Both the position numbers and the translations under genes were made by a program. 64,000 nucleotides of DNA. It comes from Micrococcus sp023147585 (GTDB lineage Bacteria > Actinomycetota > Actinomycetes > Actinomycetales > Micrococcaceae). Location of the stretch: NCBI RefSeq assembly GCF_044872765.1, contig NZ_CP085253.1, positions 868,001 through 932,000 on the forward strand, given 5' to 3'. Below are positions 33,377 to 40,402 of the stretch, piece by piece (within the stretch, counting starts at the first letter, position 1; each line of letters opens with the position of its first letter). Under the pieces are notes generated by a model. It saw nothing but the letters and a program-made list of their open reading frames with translations, had not been told where the DNA came from and did not search any database.

Positions 33377-34770
33377 CTGAGGTCCTCCTTGTAGATCTTC
33401 AACGCCGACCTCGGCGCCGGAGCCGGTGCTTCGGTGATCCGTGGCGTCTCGGTAGGTGCGGCCACGAGGGCGATGCGTTCGTTGATGCCGGCTCGCAGCG
33501 CCCGGCGGCGGGCGTTGCGCGCGGCCTGGATCTCCTTGAGGCTGACCTTCTGGTCGTGGTGCTCTTGGTTGACGGCCTTGCAGACGAATTCGTCGTGATC
33601 CAAGACGCGGATCTCGGTGATGTCGCGGGGGTCGTAGCGGATCACGACCGAGCGTCCGACGTAGCCGGCCAGAGTTGGCGAGACGTAGCGCAGGCCCTGG
33701 AAGCGGATGCCATCGCGGCGCACGACGCGGGTCTTGGCGACGGTCAACAGCAGCCTGTCGAGGTCTTCCAGGCTCTCGGGCATTCGGGGCAGCCAGCCAT
33801 CGGCGATCCACGCGCTGCGCGGGGAGGTTCCGAGCTCGCTGTGCGTGCGGTCGTTGTAGGTGGCCACGAACGCCTCCAGGGCGCTATCGAGGGCGGCCAG
33901 GGACAGTTTCGGTGTCGGCCAGGGGTGCCCTTCGGTGATGTGTCCGGGCAGGGTGGCGAGTAGCTCGGTGTTGATGGTGCCGAAGAACCGCTCGATCTTG
34001 CCCCGTCCCTGGGGTCGGGCGACGGTGGAGTGGATCAGTCGGATGTGGAGGTCGACGGCGGTGTGGGCGAGCTGGTCACTGGTGAAGTCGCTGCCGTGGT
34101 CGACGTAGAGCACGTCGGGCAGGCCGCACATCGGCCAGGCCGGGTCGGTCTTGTGCCAGATCGCTTGGCGCAGCGCCAGGGCGGTGTTCATCGCCGACGG
34201 TGCGCCCAGGAAGACTGTGTAGCCGCAGACCGCCCGGGAGCAGTCGTCGAGGATCGTTGTCAGCCATGGCCGTGCGGGCTTGCCGTCGGTGCCCACCACC
34301 AGGATGTCGAGCATGGTGTGATCGGATTGCCACATCGCGTTGGGCAGCTCTGCTTGCCGGCGTAGCACCAGCTCGTGCTTGTCGCGGTAGGACGCTGCGC
34401 CCTCCAGGGCGAGGGTGACCATGCCGGGATCCAGGGTCCGCACGATGTCCCACACCACCGAGTAGGAGGGGACCGGCCACCTCCGGGCGGCGCAGATGCC
34501 CGTGACTTTGCGATGGATCGTGGCGATGGCCGGCCGCGGCTTGCTCAGTGCCAGGCCCTCGATCAGGTCGACGAGGTCGGGCGGAAGGCGGCGGGAGCCG
34601 GCGTCCGCCCGTGAGGCTGTCTCCAGTCCGGCGTAGCCGTCGGCGCGGTAGCGGGCGTGCCAGCGCTCCAGGGTCCGCAGCCCTACATCGGTCTCGCGAG
34701 CTAAGCGCGCGAGGGGCACCTGGTCCTCGACGTGGAGCCTGAGGATTCGCCACCGCGCTCGAGCGTCCAC
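33373..34770 (-). CDS. tniA: DDE transposase (TniA-like) of element B, intact
   Basis: A 465-residue Mu/Tn552/Tn5053-type transposase from a GTG at 34770. An N-terminal HTH (VEDQVPLARLARETDVGLRT) is followed by a second DNA-binding region. The catalytic residues are D150 (WQSDHTMLDI), D224 (YVDHGSDF) and E260 (GRGKIERFF), giving the canonical 35-residue D-E spacing. A C-terminal beta-barrel (IRFQGLRYVSPTLAGYVGRS) follows. It serves as the reference that shows where the element A homologue has stops. It is co-transcribed with the resolvase (7-nt gap) and tniB. Confidence 0.93.
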   Translation of the reverse strand: MDARARWRILRLHVEDQVPLARLARETDVGLRTLERWHARYRADGYAGLETASRADAGSRRLPPDLVDLIEGLALSKPRPAIATIHRKVTGICAARRWPVPSYSVVWDIVRTLDPGMVTLALEGAASYRDKHELVLRRQAELPNAMWQSDHTMLDILVVGTDGKPARPWLTTILDDCSRAVCGYTVFLGAPSAMNTALALRQAIWHKTDPAWPMCGLPDVLYVDHGSDFTSDQLAHTAVDLHIRLIHSTVARPQGRGKIERFFGTINTELLATLPGHITEGHPWPTPKLSLAALDSALEAFVATYNDRTHSELGTSPRSAWIADGWLPRMPESLEDLDRLLLTVAKTRVVRRDGIRFQGLRYVSPTLAGYVGRSVVIRYDPRDITEIRVLDHDEFVCKAVNQEHHDQKVSLKEIQAARNARRRALRAGINERIALVAAPTETPRITEAPAPAPRSALKIYKEDLR

Positions 34771-34777
34771 GACGCAC

Positions 34778-35374
34778 CTACTGCAAGGCGTTCTCGCGCC
34801 CGCGCTCGGCGCGCTGAAGGGCGCGGTAGACCGTGGAGCGGCCCACGCTGAACAGCTCGGCCAGCTCGCCCACGGTGTGCTCGTCGGCAGCATGTAGCTG
34901 GACGAGGTGAGCTTCTTGCCGGGGGGTGAGTTTCGGTGACTTCCCGCGCAGCCGGCCCTTGGCCTTGGCGACCTTCATCCCCTCGCGGGTGCGGGCACGG
35001 ATGAGGTCGGCTTCGAACTCGGCGACCATCGCCAGCACGTTGAACAACAGTTTCCCCATCGGGTCGGTCGGGTCGTACACCGATCCGGCGATGCTCAGCT
35101 TCACTTCCCGCGCCGCGAGGTCGTCGGCGATCTGGTGGGCATCACGGACTGAACGCGCCAGCCGATCGAGCTTGGTGACCACGAACGTATCGCCGTCCCG
35201 ACAGGCAGCCAGCGCCTGCCGCAGGCCCTCACGGTCGGCGTTGCGGCCCGTGAGCCCGTGATCGACGTAGATGCGCTTGGGATCGACGCCGAACGCCGCG
35301 AGTCCGTCACGCTGCGCGGTTAGGTCCTGCTCGTCGGTGGAGACTCGGGCATAGCCGACCTTCAAGGGGGACAT
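34778..35374 (-). CDS. tniR: Serine resolvase of element B
   Basis: A 198-residue small serine recombinase beginning MSPLKVGYARVSTDEQDL, with the catalytic serine in YARVST, FVVTKLDRLARSVRDA and the helix-E region EADLIRARTREGMKVAKAKG. It ends in an HTH (HTVGELAELFSVGRSTVYRAL). It is the promoter-proximal gene of the transposition operon and lies next to repeats that look like its res site. It differs markedly in sequence from the resolvase of element A. Confidence 0.93.
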   Translation of the reverse strand: MSPLKVGYARVSTDEQDLTAQRDGLAAFGVDPKRIYVDHGLTGRNADREGLRQALAACRDGDTFVVTKLDRLARSVRDAHQIADDLAAREVKLSIAGSVYDPTDPMGKLLFNVLAMVAEFEADLIRARTREGMKVAKAKGRLRGKSPKLTPRQEAHLVQLHAADEHTVGELAELFSVGRSTVYRALQRAERGRENALQ

Positions 35375-35401
35375 GCTCCCCAGTGTGTCATATACCCTCC
35401 C

Positions 35402-35491
35402 TTCACCGGACAGTTCACCGGACGGGTCTTACGGGACAGCCCGCCAGGCGTGCCGTCGTTCCTCTCGATAAGTAGCGGTGGTGTCCGGTGA
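35402..35491. promoter_or_regulatory. Putative res site of element B
   Basis: The 193-bp gap between resolvase and cargo contains a tandem pair TTCACCGGAC at 35402-35411 and 35414-35423, and the inverse GTCCGGTGA at 35483-35491. This pattern of repeated dyads upstream of a resolvase suggests its binding and crossover region. The resolvase promoter should also lie here. Confidence 0.55.
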
Positions 35492-35567
35492 GGGTTCCCC
35501 TTACGGGCATGCGATCTGGGCTGACGCCTGTGACCGAGTGTTCAGTGCGCGCTGTATAGTTCAGTCC

Positions 35568-35927
35568 ATGCTGACTATTGCTTCGCGTCTCGACGTGATG
35601 AACCGCCTGGGTCGTGCACTGGCCGACCCCACTCGATCCCGGATCATCTTGACCCTGCTCGACCATCCCGCTTACCCGGCGGAACTGGCCCGAGATCTGG
35701 ACCTGACACGCCCGAACGTGTCCAACCACCTGGCATGCCTGCGCGATTGCGGGATCGTCGTCTCCGAGCCCGAGGGTCGTCGGACACGATATGAGATCGC
35801 CGATTCGCACCTGGCGCAGGCGCTGACGGCACTGGTCGATGCCACCCTGGCAGTGGACGAAGACGCCCCGTGCATCGATCCCGCCTGCTCGCTTCCCGGA
35901 TGCGACGCAGCTGGGGAGGGCGCATGA
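35568..35927 (+). CDS. cmtR: CmtR-like ArsR-family Cd(II)/Pb(II) sensor
   Basis: A 119-residue ArsR/SmtB regulator. The winged helix contains RALADPTRSRIILTLLDH and LDLTRPNVSNHLACLRDCG. Cys57 and Cys61 in the recognition helix and Cys102 in the C-terminal tail (DEDAPC) fall at exactly the positions that bind Cd and Pb in M. tuberculosis CmtR. Two extra tail cysteines (Cys107, Cys112) are present. The ATG follows TATAGT by 7 nt (leaderless). Two GTTCAGT repeats (35540-35546, 35559-35565) flank this hexamer and may be the operator. The stop overlaps the transporter start by 4 nt. Confidence 0.92.
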   Translation: MLTIASRLDVMNRLGRALADPTRSRIILTLLDHPAYPAELARDLDLTRPNVSNHLACLRDCGIVVSEPEGRRTRYEIADSHLAQALTALVDATLAVDEDAPCIDPACSLPGCDAAGEGA

Positions 35928-36526
35928 TCCTCACCTCGGTCTTGCAGGCGATGGGCCTGTTCGCAGCGACCAACATCGACGACATCATCGTGCTCTCCCT
36001 CTTCTTCGCGCGAGGGGCAGGCCAGCGCGGCACTACCGCCCGCATTCTGGCCGGCCAGTACCTCGGATTCGCCGGCATCCTCGGTGCCGCGGTCCTGGTG
36101 ACCATCGGTGCCGGAGCATTCCTGCCCTCGGCAGCCATCCCGTACTTCGGTCTCATCCCTCTGGGCCTCGGCCTCTGGGCCGCATGGCAGGCCTGGCGCG
36201 GAGACGATGACGACGATGACGACGAGGCCAAGGTTGCCGGCAAGAAGGTCGGTGTGTGGACAGTCGCAGGCGTCACCCTTGCCAACGGCGGCGACAACAT
36301 CGGCGTCTACACCCCTGTCTTCCTCAGCGTGGAACCTCTCGCAGTAGTCGCCTACTGCATCGTCTTCCTCGCGCTCGTCGCGGTCCTGGTGGCCCTGGCA
36401 AAGTTCGTCGCCACCCGCCCCCCGATCGCCGAAGTGCTCGAACGCTGGGAGCACGTCCTCTTCCCCATCGTTCTCATCGGCCTCGGCATCGTGATCCTCG
36501 TCAGCGGCGGAGCCTTCGGACTCTGA
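35924..36526 (+). CDS. cadD: CadD-family cadmium resistance transporter
   Basis: A 200-residue membrane protein with about five or six transmembrane helices. The family motif ATNIDDIIVL is in the first helix and NGGDNIGVY in the second half, giving the repeated N-x-D-D pattern of LysE/CadD-type exporters. The cytoplasmic loop between the halves holds seven consecutive aspartates (GDDDDDDDE) followed by lysines, possibly a metal-binding or gating element. Its start overlaps the CmtR stop, so metal release of CmtR should induce both. Export of Cd is inferred from family and context. Confidence 0.9.
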   Translation: MILTSVLQAMGLFAATNIDDIIVLSLFFARGAGQRGTTARILAGQYLGFAGILGAAVLVTIGAGAFLPSAAIPYFGLIPLGLGLWAAWQAWRGDDDDDDDEAKVAGKKVGVWTVAGVTLANGGDNIGVYTPVFLSVEPLAVVAYCIVFLALVAVLVALAKFVATRPPIAEVLERWEHVLFPIVLIGLGIVILVSGGAFGL

Positions 36527-36647
36527 CGTAGCGGCAGCGATCCAAACGGCCCCGACCGGGCGCACCCCTCTCGGTTCAGACCGCGACACCTACCTGCAGC
36601 CAGTCCTGCGTGATCGCGGCAACAAGACCGCCACGGAGCGCTGCAAA

Positions 36648-36676
36648 AACCCCGCCACCAAGCGAACGAAGCCACA
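36648..36676. repeat. Right terminal inverted repeat of element B (in the 314-nt gap 36527-36840)
   Basis: This 29-bp repeat ends GAAGCCACA. The gene-free stretch 36527-36840 holds, in order, the subterminal CCGCCA motif near 36629, this terminal repeat, the 28-bp outer repeat, three CGCCACAACC units at about 36707, 36720 and 36733, and the promoter of the NYN gene (TACCCT at 36828). Nothing else is recognised there. Confidence 0.8.
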
Positions 36677-36704
36677 CCGAATAGCGTTCTCATTGCTCTC
36701 TGGG
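36677..36704. repeat. 28-bp imperfect direct repeat at the right border of element B
   Basis: It matches 32479-32506 in the same orientation at 25 of 28 positions and begins exactly where the right terminal repeat ends. Confidence 0.75.
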
Positions 36705-36840
36705 CACGCCACAACCGTCGCCACAACCACCTCGCCACAACCTCCGCCGCCTCACCGTTCATGGCGCGTGCTGACCACCCACACCCGGGGCCGCCGCAGT
36801 CGCCCCTCTCCACCACGATCCCCCGGCTACCCTGGGAGGC

Positions 36841-37911
36841 ATGTCTGAACCCACCGCAGCCTCCCTGCGCATCGCCGTCCTCATGGACAGTGACAACGTC
36901 TCCCCCAAGTACGCCCCGCTGATCCTCGAGGAGCTCGCCACCTACGGCACGCCCACGATCAAGCGCGCCTACGGGGACTGGACCACCACCAACCTCAACG
37001 GATGGAAGAAGGCGCTGAACCACCACGCCATCCAGCCCGTGCAGCAGTTCGCCTACACCGTGGGCAAGAACTCCTCGGACTCCGCGCTCATCATCGACGC
37101 GATGGACCTGCTCTGGATGGGCAACGTGGACGCGTTCGCGCTCGTCTCCTCCGACTCCGACTTCACCCGCCTCGCCACCCGTCTGCGCGAGTCGGGCAAG
37201 CGCGTGATCGGCCTCGGCGCCCGCAAGACGCCGGCCTCGCTGCGCAACGCCGTGGACCAGTTCATCTACCTCGAGCTGCTCGGCGCCGAGGACGACCACG
37301 ACGTCGACGTCGAGACCGACGACGACGCCTCCGAGGCGTCCGACGAGTCGGCCGCCGAGAAGCCCTCGCGCTCAGGCCGAGGCCGCGGACGCGGCCGGGG
37401 TCGGGGCCGCTCCGCCGAAGACAAGGACGCGAAGGACGACGACGCCGCCTCGGGCGACCAGAACTCCGACACCGCGGCCGCCGCGGGCGGGACCGACGAG
37501 TCCGCCGCCGAGCAGGCCGACACACTCGCAGAGCCGAAGGCCGCCGCGCGCGGTCGCCGCAGCCGCCGTGCGTCGTCGTCGGGATCGGAGGCGGCCATCG
37601 CCGAGGATCCCACGCCGCCGGAGGTGCCGGTGGACGCGGAGCCGGACGCCGACCACGACGTCGCACCGCGCATCAACCTGCAGTCCGCGCTCGTCAAGGC
37701 CGTGACCGCCACGAGCTCCGACGACGGCTGGGCCTCGATGGGCCTGATCGGCCAGCACCTGAGCCGCACCCACGTGGACTTCGACCCCCGCGACTTCGGG
37801 CACCAGAAGCTCTCCACGCTCGTGGCGGACCAGCCCTACCTGCAGACCCGCACGGAGGGCCGCTCGATCGAGGTCAGCCTCAAGCGCCGCAGCCGCCGCG
37901 CGGAGGGCTGA
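36841..37911 (+). CDS. NYN-domain protein with C-terminal OST-HTH/LOTUS domain
   Basis: A 356-residue protein. Residues 10-150 form a NYN (PIN-like) nuclease fold with acidic residues in VLMDSDNVSP, SALIIDAMDLLW and ALVSSDSDFTRLATR, the expected metal-binding positions. A long acidic linker with an RGRGRGRGRGR run (about 170-180) follows. A C-terminal region (INLQSALVKAV ... GLIGQHLSRTHVDFDPRDFG) resembles the LOTUS/OST-HTH RNA-binding domain. It is probably an RNA-processing or RNA-binding factor. The ATG follows TACCCT by 7 nt. It is the first chromosomal gene beyond element B. Confidence 0.85.
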   Translation: MSEPTAASLRIAVLMDSDNVSPKYAPLILEELATYGTPTIKRAYGDWTTTNLNGWKKALNHHAIQPVQQFAYTVGKNSSDSALIIDAMDLLWMGNVDAFALVSSDSDFTRLATRLRESGKRVIGLGARKTPASLRNAVDQFIYLELLGAEDDHDVDVETDDDASEASDESAAEKPSRSGRGRGRGRGRGRSAEDKDAKDDDAASGDQNSDTAAAAGGTDESAAEQADTLAEPKAAARGRRSRRASSSGSEAAIAEDPTPPEVPVDAEPDADHDVAPRINLQSALVKAVTATSSDDGWASMGLIGQHLSRTHVDFDPRDFGHQKLSTLVADQPYLQTRTEGRSIEVSLKRRSRRAEG

Positions 37912-38040
37912 GCGCCCTCACCCCGCGACGCGGACAGGGGACGGCGGGCGAGCGGTGGGCAGGCTCGCCGCCCGCCCGCCGTCGCCCTGTGTTCACCCCA
38001 GATCCACCGGATGGTCCCCGAACGCCTCTACGATGGTCGA

Positions 38041-38274
38041 ATGGCCAACACCCTGGAGTTCCTGCGCGGCGTCGACCGCCTGCACGCCTTCTACACCGAG
38101 AACGTCCGCATGCTGGCACACGCCTATGACCTCTCGGATGAGGAGGCCTCGACGCTGCTGTCCAACACGGGCTTCGCCAACGTCGCCGTGGCCATCCTGC
38201 GCGAGCCCCGCGTGGACATCCTGGGCTCTCTGGGCGAGCGCCCGGAGGACGAGAACGGCGACGGCACCCTCTGA
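38041..38274 (+). CDS. Small hypothetical protein
   Basis: A 77-residue protein (MANTLEFLRGVDRLHAFY...) without recognised domain. It is predicted mostly helical, with an acidic C terminus. The ATG lies 6 nt after TACGAT, matching the leaderless pattern seen elsewhere, which supports it as a real gene. It ends 15 nt before the convergent hemD stop. Confidence 0.6.
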   Translation: MANTLEFLRGVDRLHAFYTENVRMLAHAYDLSDEEASTLLSNTGFANVAVAILREPRVDILGSLGERPEDENGDGTL

Positions 38275-38289
38275 CGCCTCGGCGCTCCG

Positions 38290-39195
38290 TCAGCCCAGCC
38301 CGGCGAGAGCGGCCAGCACGCCCGCGGCGTCGGGCGTGGCGCACGTCCCCGCGAGCGGCAGGCCGAGGCGCACGCACGTGGCGCGCGTCGGCTCGCCGAT
38401 GGCCAGCAGGCGCACCCGCTCCCGCGCCGCCGGCCCCAGGCCCCGTTCGGCGAACTGCTCGGCGGACGAGGAGCTCGTGAGGAGCACCACCGTGCCCGGC
38501 TCGGCCTCGGACAGCTGGGCAGGCGTCACGACGGGCGCGTCGGGAGCTGCCGTGCACGCCTCCGCGACGACCGGGTCCGAGGCGGCCACGGATCCCTCTC
38601 CCTCGGCGAGCAGCCGTCGCCACGGCGGCGTCCCGGGATACGGCACGGTGCGGTAGGCGACGGCGGTGCGCACGTCCCAGCCCGCCGCGCGGAGCCCGTC
38701 GGCCAGCGCGGGCCGGGCGAGGTCGGACTGGGGCAGCCACGCGATCGGCACGGCATGCCCCTCCGCGGGGGGCCAGAGGCCCTCGACGACCTCCGGGGCC
38801 GCCGTCGGTCCGGTCATCCCGGCCAGGATGCCCCGGGCCGACCGGTCCTCGGGGGGCGTCCAGACGCGGATGCCGGGCGAGGCGGCGACCAGCACGTGCG
38901 CCGTCCCGGGGCCGGTGGCGACCGCCCGCACGCCCTCGTCGACGCCTCCGAAGTCGTGTCCTCGCAGCGCCCGCACGGCGTTGGGGCTCGTCACCACGAG
39001 CACGCCGCGCGCACCCGGGGCGATGAGCTGCATGGACATCCTGCCGAGGGCGTCCGCCTCCGCGCCGCCGGTCAGCACGAAGTCCACGAGCGGCAGGAAC
39101 GCGACCTCCACGGCCTCCCCGCCCACGACGGCGCCCGACAGCCGGGCCTCCAGGGCTCCGGCCTGAGCGGGCTGCCGGGTGAGCAGGACGCGCAC
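38290..39195 (-). CDS. hemD: Uroporphyrinogen-III synthase
   Basis: A 301-residue two-lobed enzyme that closes and inverts ring D of hydroxymethylbilane. It starts MRVLLTRQPAQAGALEARL. The family is poorly conserved, but VLVVTSPNAVRAL in the first lobe and VVLLTSSSSAEQF in the second correspond to the two substrate-facing loops. The start lies 2 nt from the hemC stop, so the pair is coupled. In related genomes hemB often comes next; here the next downstream gene on this strand is transposon DNA. Confidence 0.92.
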   Translation of the reverse strand: MRVLLTRQPAQAGALEARLSGAVVGGEAVEVAFLPLVDFVLTGGAEADALGRMSMQLIAPGARGVLVVTSPNAVRALRGHDFGGVDEGVRAVATGPGTAHVLVAASPGIRVWTPPEDRSARGILAGMTGPTAAPEVVEGLWPPAEGHAVPIAWLPQSDLARPALADGLRAAGWDVRTAVAYRTVPYPGTPPWRRLLAEGEGSVAASDPVVAEACTAAPDAPVVTPAQLSEAEPGTVVLLTSSSSAEQFAERGLGPAARERVRLLAIGEPTRATCVRLGLPLAGTCATPDAAGVLAALAGLG

Positions 39196-39196
39196 G

Positions 39197-40396
39197 TCAG
39201 GCCTCGGTGTCGGTGCCGGTGGCGTCGACGTCGGCGGGGGTGCCGCCCTCGTAGACGTCCTCGGCGGACTCCTTCACGCCGCGCACGGTGCCGGGCAGCA
39301 GGTCCGCGCCCTCCGCGATGAACAGCTCCGCCAGGTGCACCCCGAGGGCCTCGGCGGCGAGGAACAGGGTGTCCTCGATCCACTCGGCGGCCTCGGCCGG
39401 GTCGGCGGCGACGTCGTCCGGCACGGGGTCCAGCTGCACGGAGGAGGTGCGGCGCAGCACCTGGGAGCCGTCGACGGCGGCCACCATCGCCCGCATCTCG
39501 ATGCGCGGCGCCCCGGAGTCGAGGTCCTCCACGGTGGCGAGCGCCCCGATCGGCGCGGCGCAGCCGGCCTCGAGGCGGCGCAGCAGCGCCCGCTCGGCGG
39601 TCACGGCCACATGCGTGGGCAGGTCGTCCACCAGCTCGAGGGCGCTCCGCAGGACGGCCTCGTCCGAGTCCGGATCGAGGCCCGCGAGCCCCCCGGCCGG
39701 GCCGTCCATCAGGGACTCGTCGAGCAGGGGCCGCTCGTCGGCGCGGATCTCCACGGCCAGGGCCCCCTGGCCCGGCGCCGGGACGAGGACGTCCGGGTCG
39801 ATGCGCTCCGTGATGACCTCGCCCATGCCGAGCCGGTCCAGCCCGGCGCACGCGAGGATCACGGCGTCGAGGTCGCCGCGGGGGGCTCCGGCCGCGGCGG
39901 GGGCGCCGTCGTCGTGCTGCTCGAGCCCCGGCACGCGCGCCAGGCGCGTCTGCACGTTGCCGCGGATGTCCACGAGCTCGAGGTCGGGCCGCAGCGCCTT
40001 GAGCTGGGCCACCCGGCGGGGCGAGCCCGTGCCCACCCGCGCACCCTCGGGCAGGGTCTCCAGGGTCAGGCCGTCGCGCGCGCACAGGGCGTCGCGCACG
40101 TCCGCGCGCGCGGGCACCGCCGCGATCTCCAGGCCCGCCGGCTGGGCGGCCGGCAGGTCCTTGAGGGAGTGGACGGCGGCGTCCACCGCGCCGTCGAGGA
40201 TCGCCGCGCGCAGGGCCGACGCGAACACCCCGGTGCCCCCCAGCGAGGCGAGCGATCCGGTGGTCACGTCGCCCTCCGTGCGGATCACCACGAGCTCATG
40301 GGACAGCCCGGCGCGCTCCGACACGGCCTCCGCCGTCTGCCGGGTCTGCGTGGTGGCCAGGGCCGAGCCACGCGTGCCGATGCGCAGTGCCTCCAT
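39197..40396 (-). CDS. hemC: Hydroxymethylbilane synthase (porphobilinogen deaminase)
   Basis: A 399-residue enzyme that polymerises four porphobilinogens. It starts MEALRIGTRGSALATTQTRQ, with VHSLKDLP and the arginine-rich GTGSPRRVAQLKALRP substrate-binding segments. The cysteine carrying the dipyrromethane cofactor is in LEAGCAAPIGA. The C terminus has an acidic extension of about 40 residues beyond the usual length. It follows the ferrochelatase gene by 6 nt. Confidence 0.96.
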   Translation of the reverse strand: MEALRIGTRGSALATTQTRQTAEAVSERAGLSHELVVIRTEGDVTTGSLASLGGTGVFASALRAAILDGAVDAAVHSLKDLPAAQPAGLEIAAVPARADVRDALCARDGLTLETLPEGARVGTGSPRRVAQLKALRPDLELVDIRGNVQTRLARVPGLEQHDDGAPAAAGAPRGDLDAVILACAGLDRLGMGEVITERIDPDVLVPAPGQGALAVEIRADERPLLDESLMDGPAGGLAGLDPDSDEAVLRSALELVDDLPTHVAVTAERALLRRLEAGCAAPIGALATVEDLDSGAPRIEMRAMVAAVDGSQVLRRTSSVQLDPVPDDVAADPAEAAEWIEDTLFLAAEALGVHLAELFIAEGADLLPGTVRGVKESAEDVYEGGTPADVDATGTDTEA

Positions 40397-40402
40397 GACG
40401 GC

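Larger units (their letters stand above)
32507..36676. mobile_element. Transposon element B (resolvase-TniA-TniB type) carrying cadmium resistance
   Basis: A 4170-bp transposon with 29-bp imperfect inverted repeats (23 of 29 matching) and 5'-TGTG...CACA-3' ends. Each end contains a second internal copy of the GGCGGGG/CCCCGCC motif about 25 bp inward, as expected for multiple transposase sites. Minus-strand backbone: serine resolvase, DDE transposase and AAA ATPase, all intact. Plus-strand cargo beyond the res-like region: a CmtR-type sensor and a CadD-type transporter. The architecture is the same as element A. No TniQ gene is present. Confidence 0.88.

Noticed and set aside
32479..36704. 28-bp direct repeats as an ordinary target-site duplication of element B
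   Set aside because: Three mismatches in 28 bp and a length far beyond the known range for DDE transposons; kept only as an unexplained repeat.
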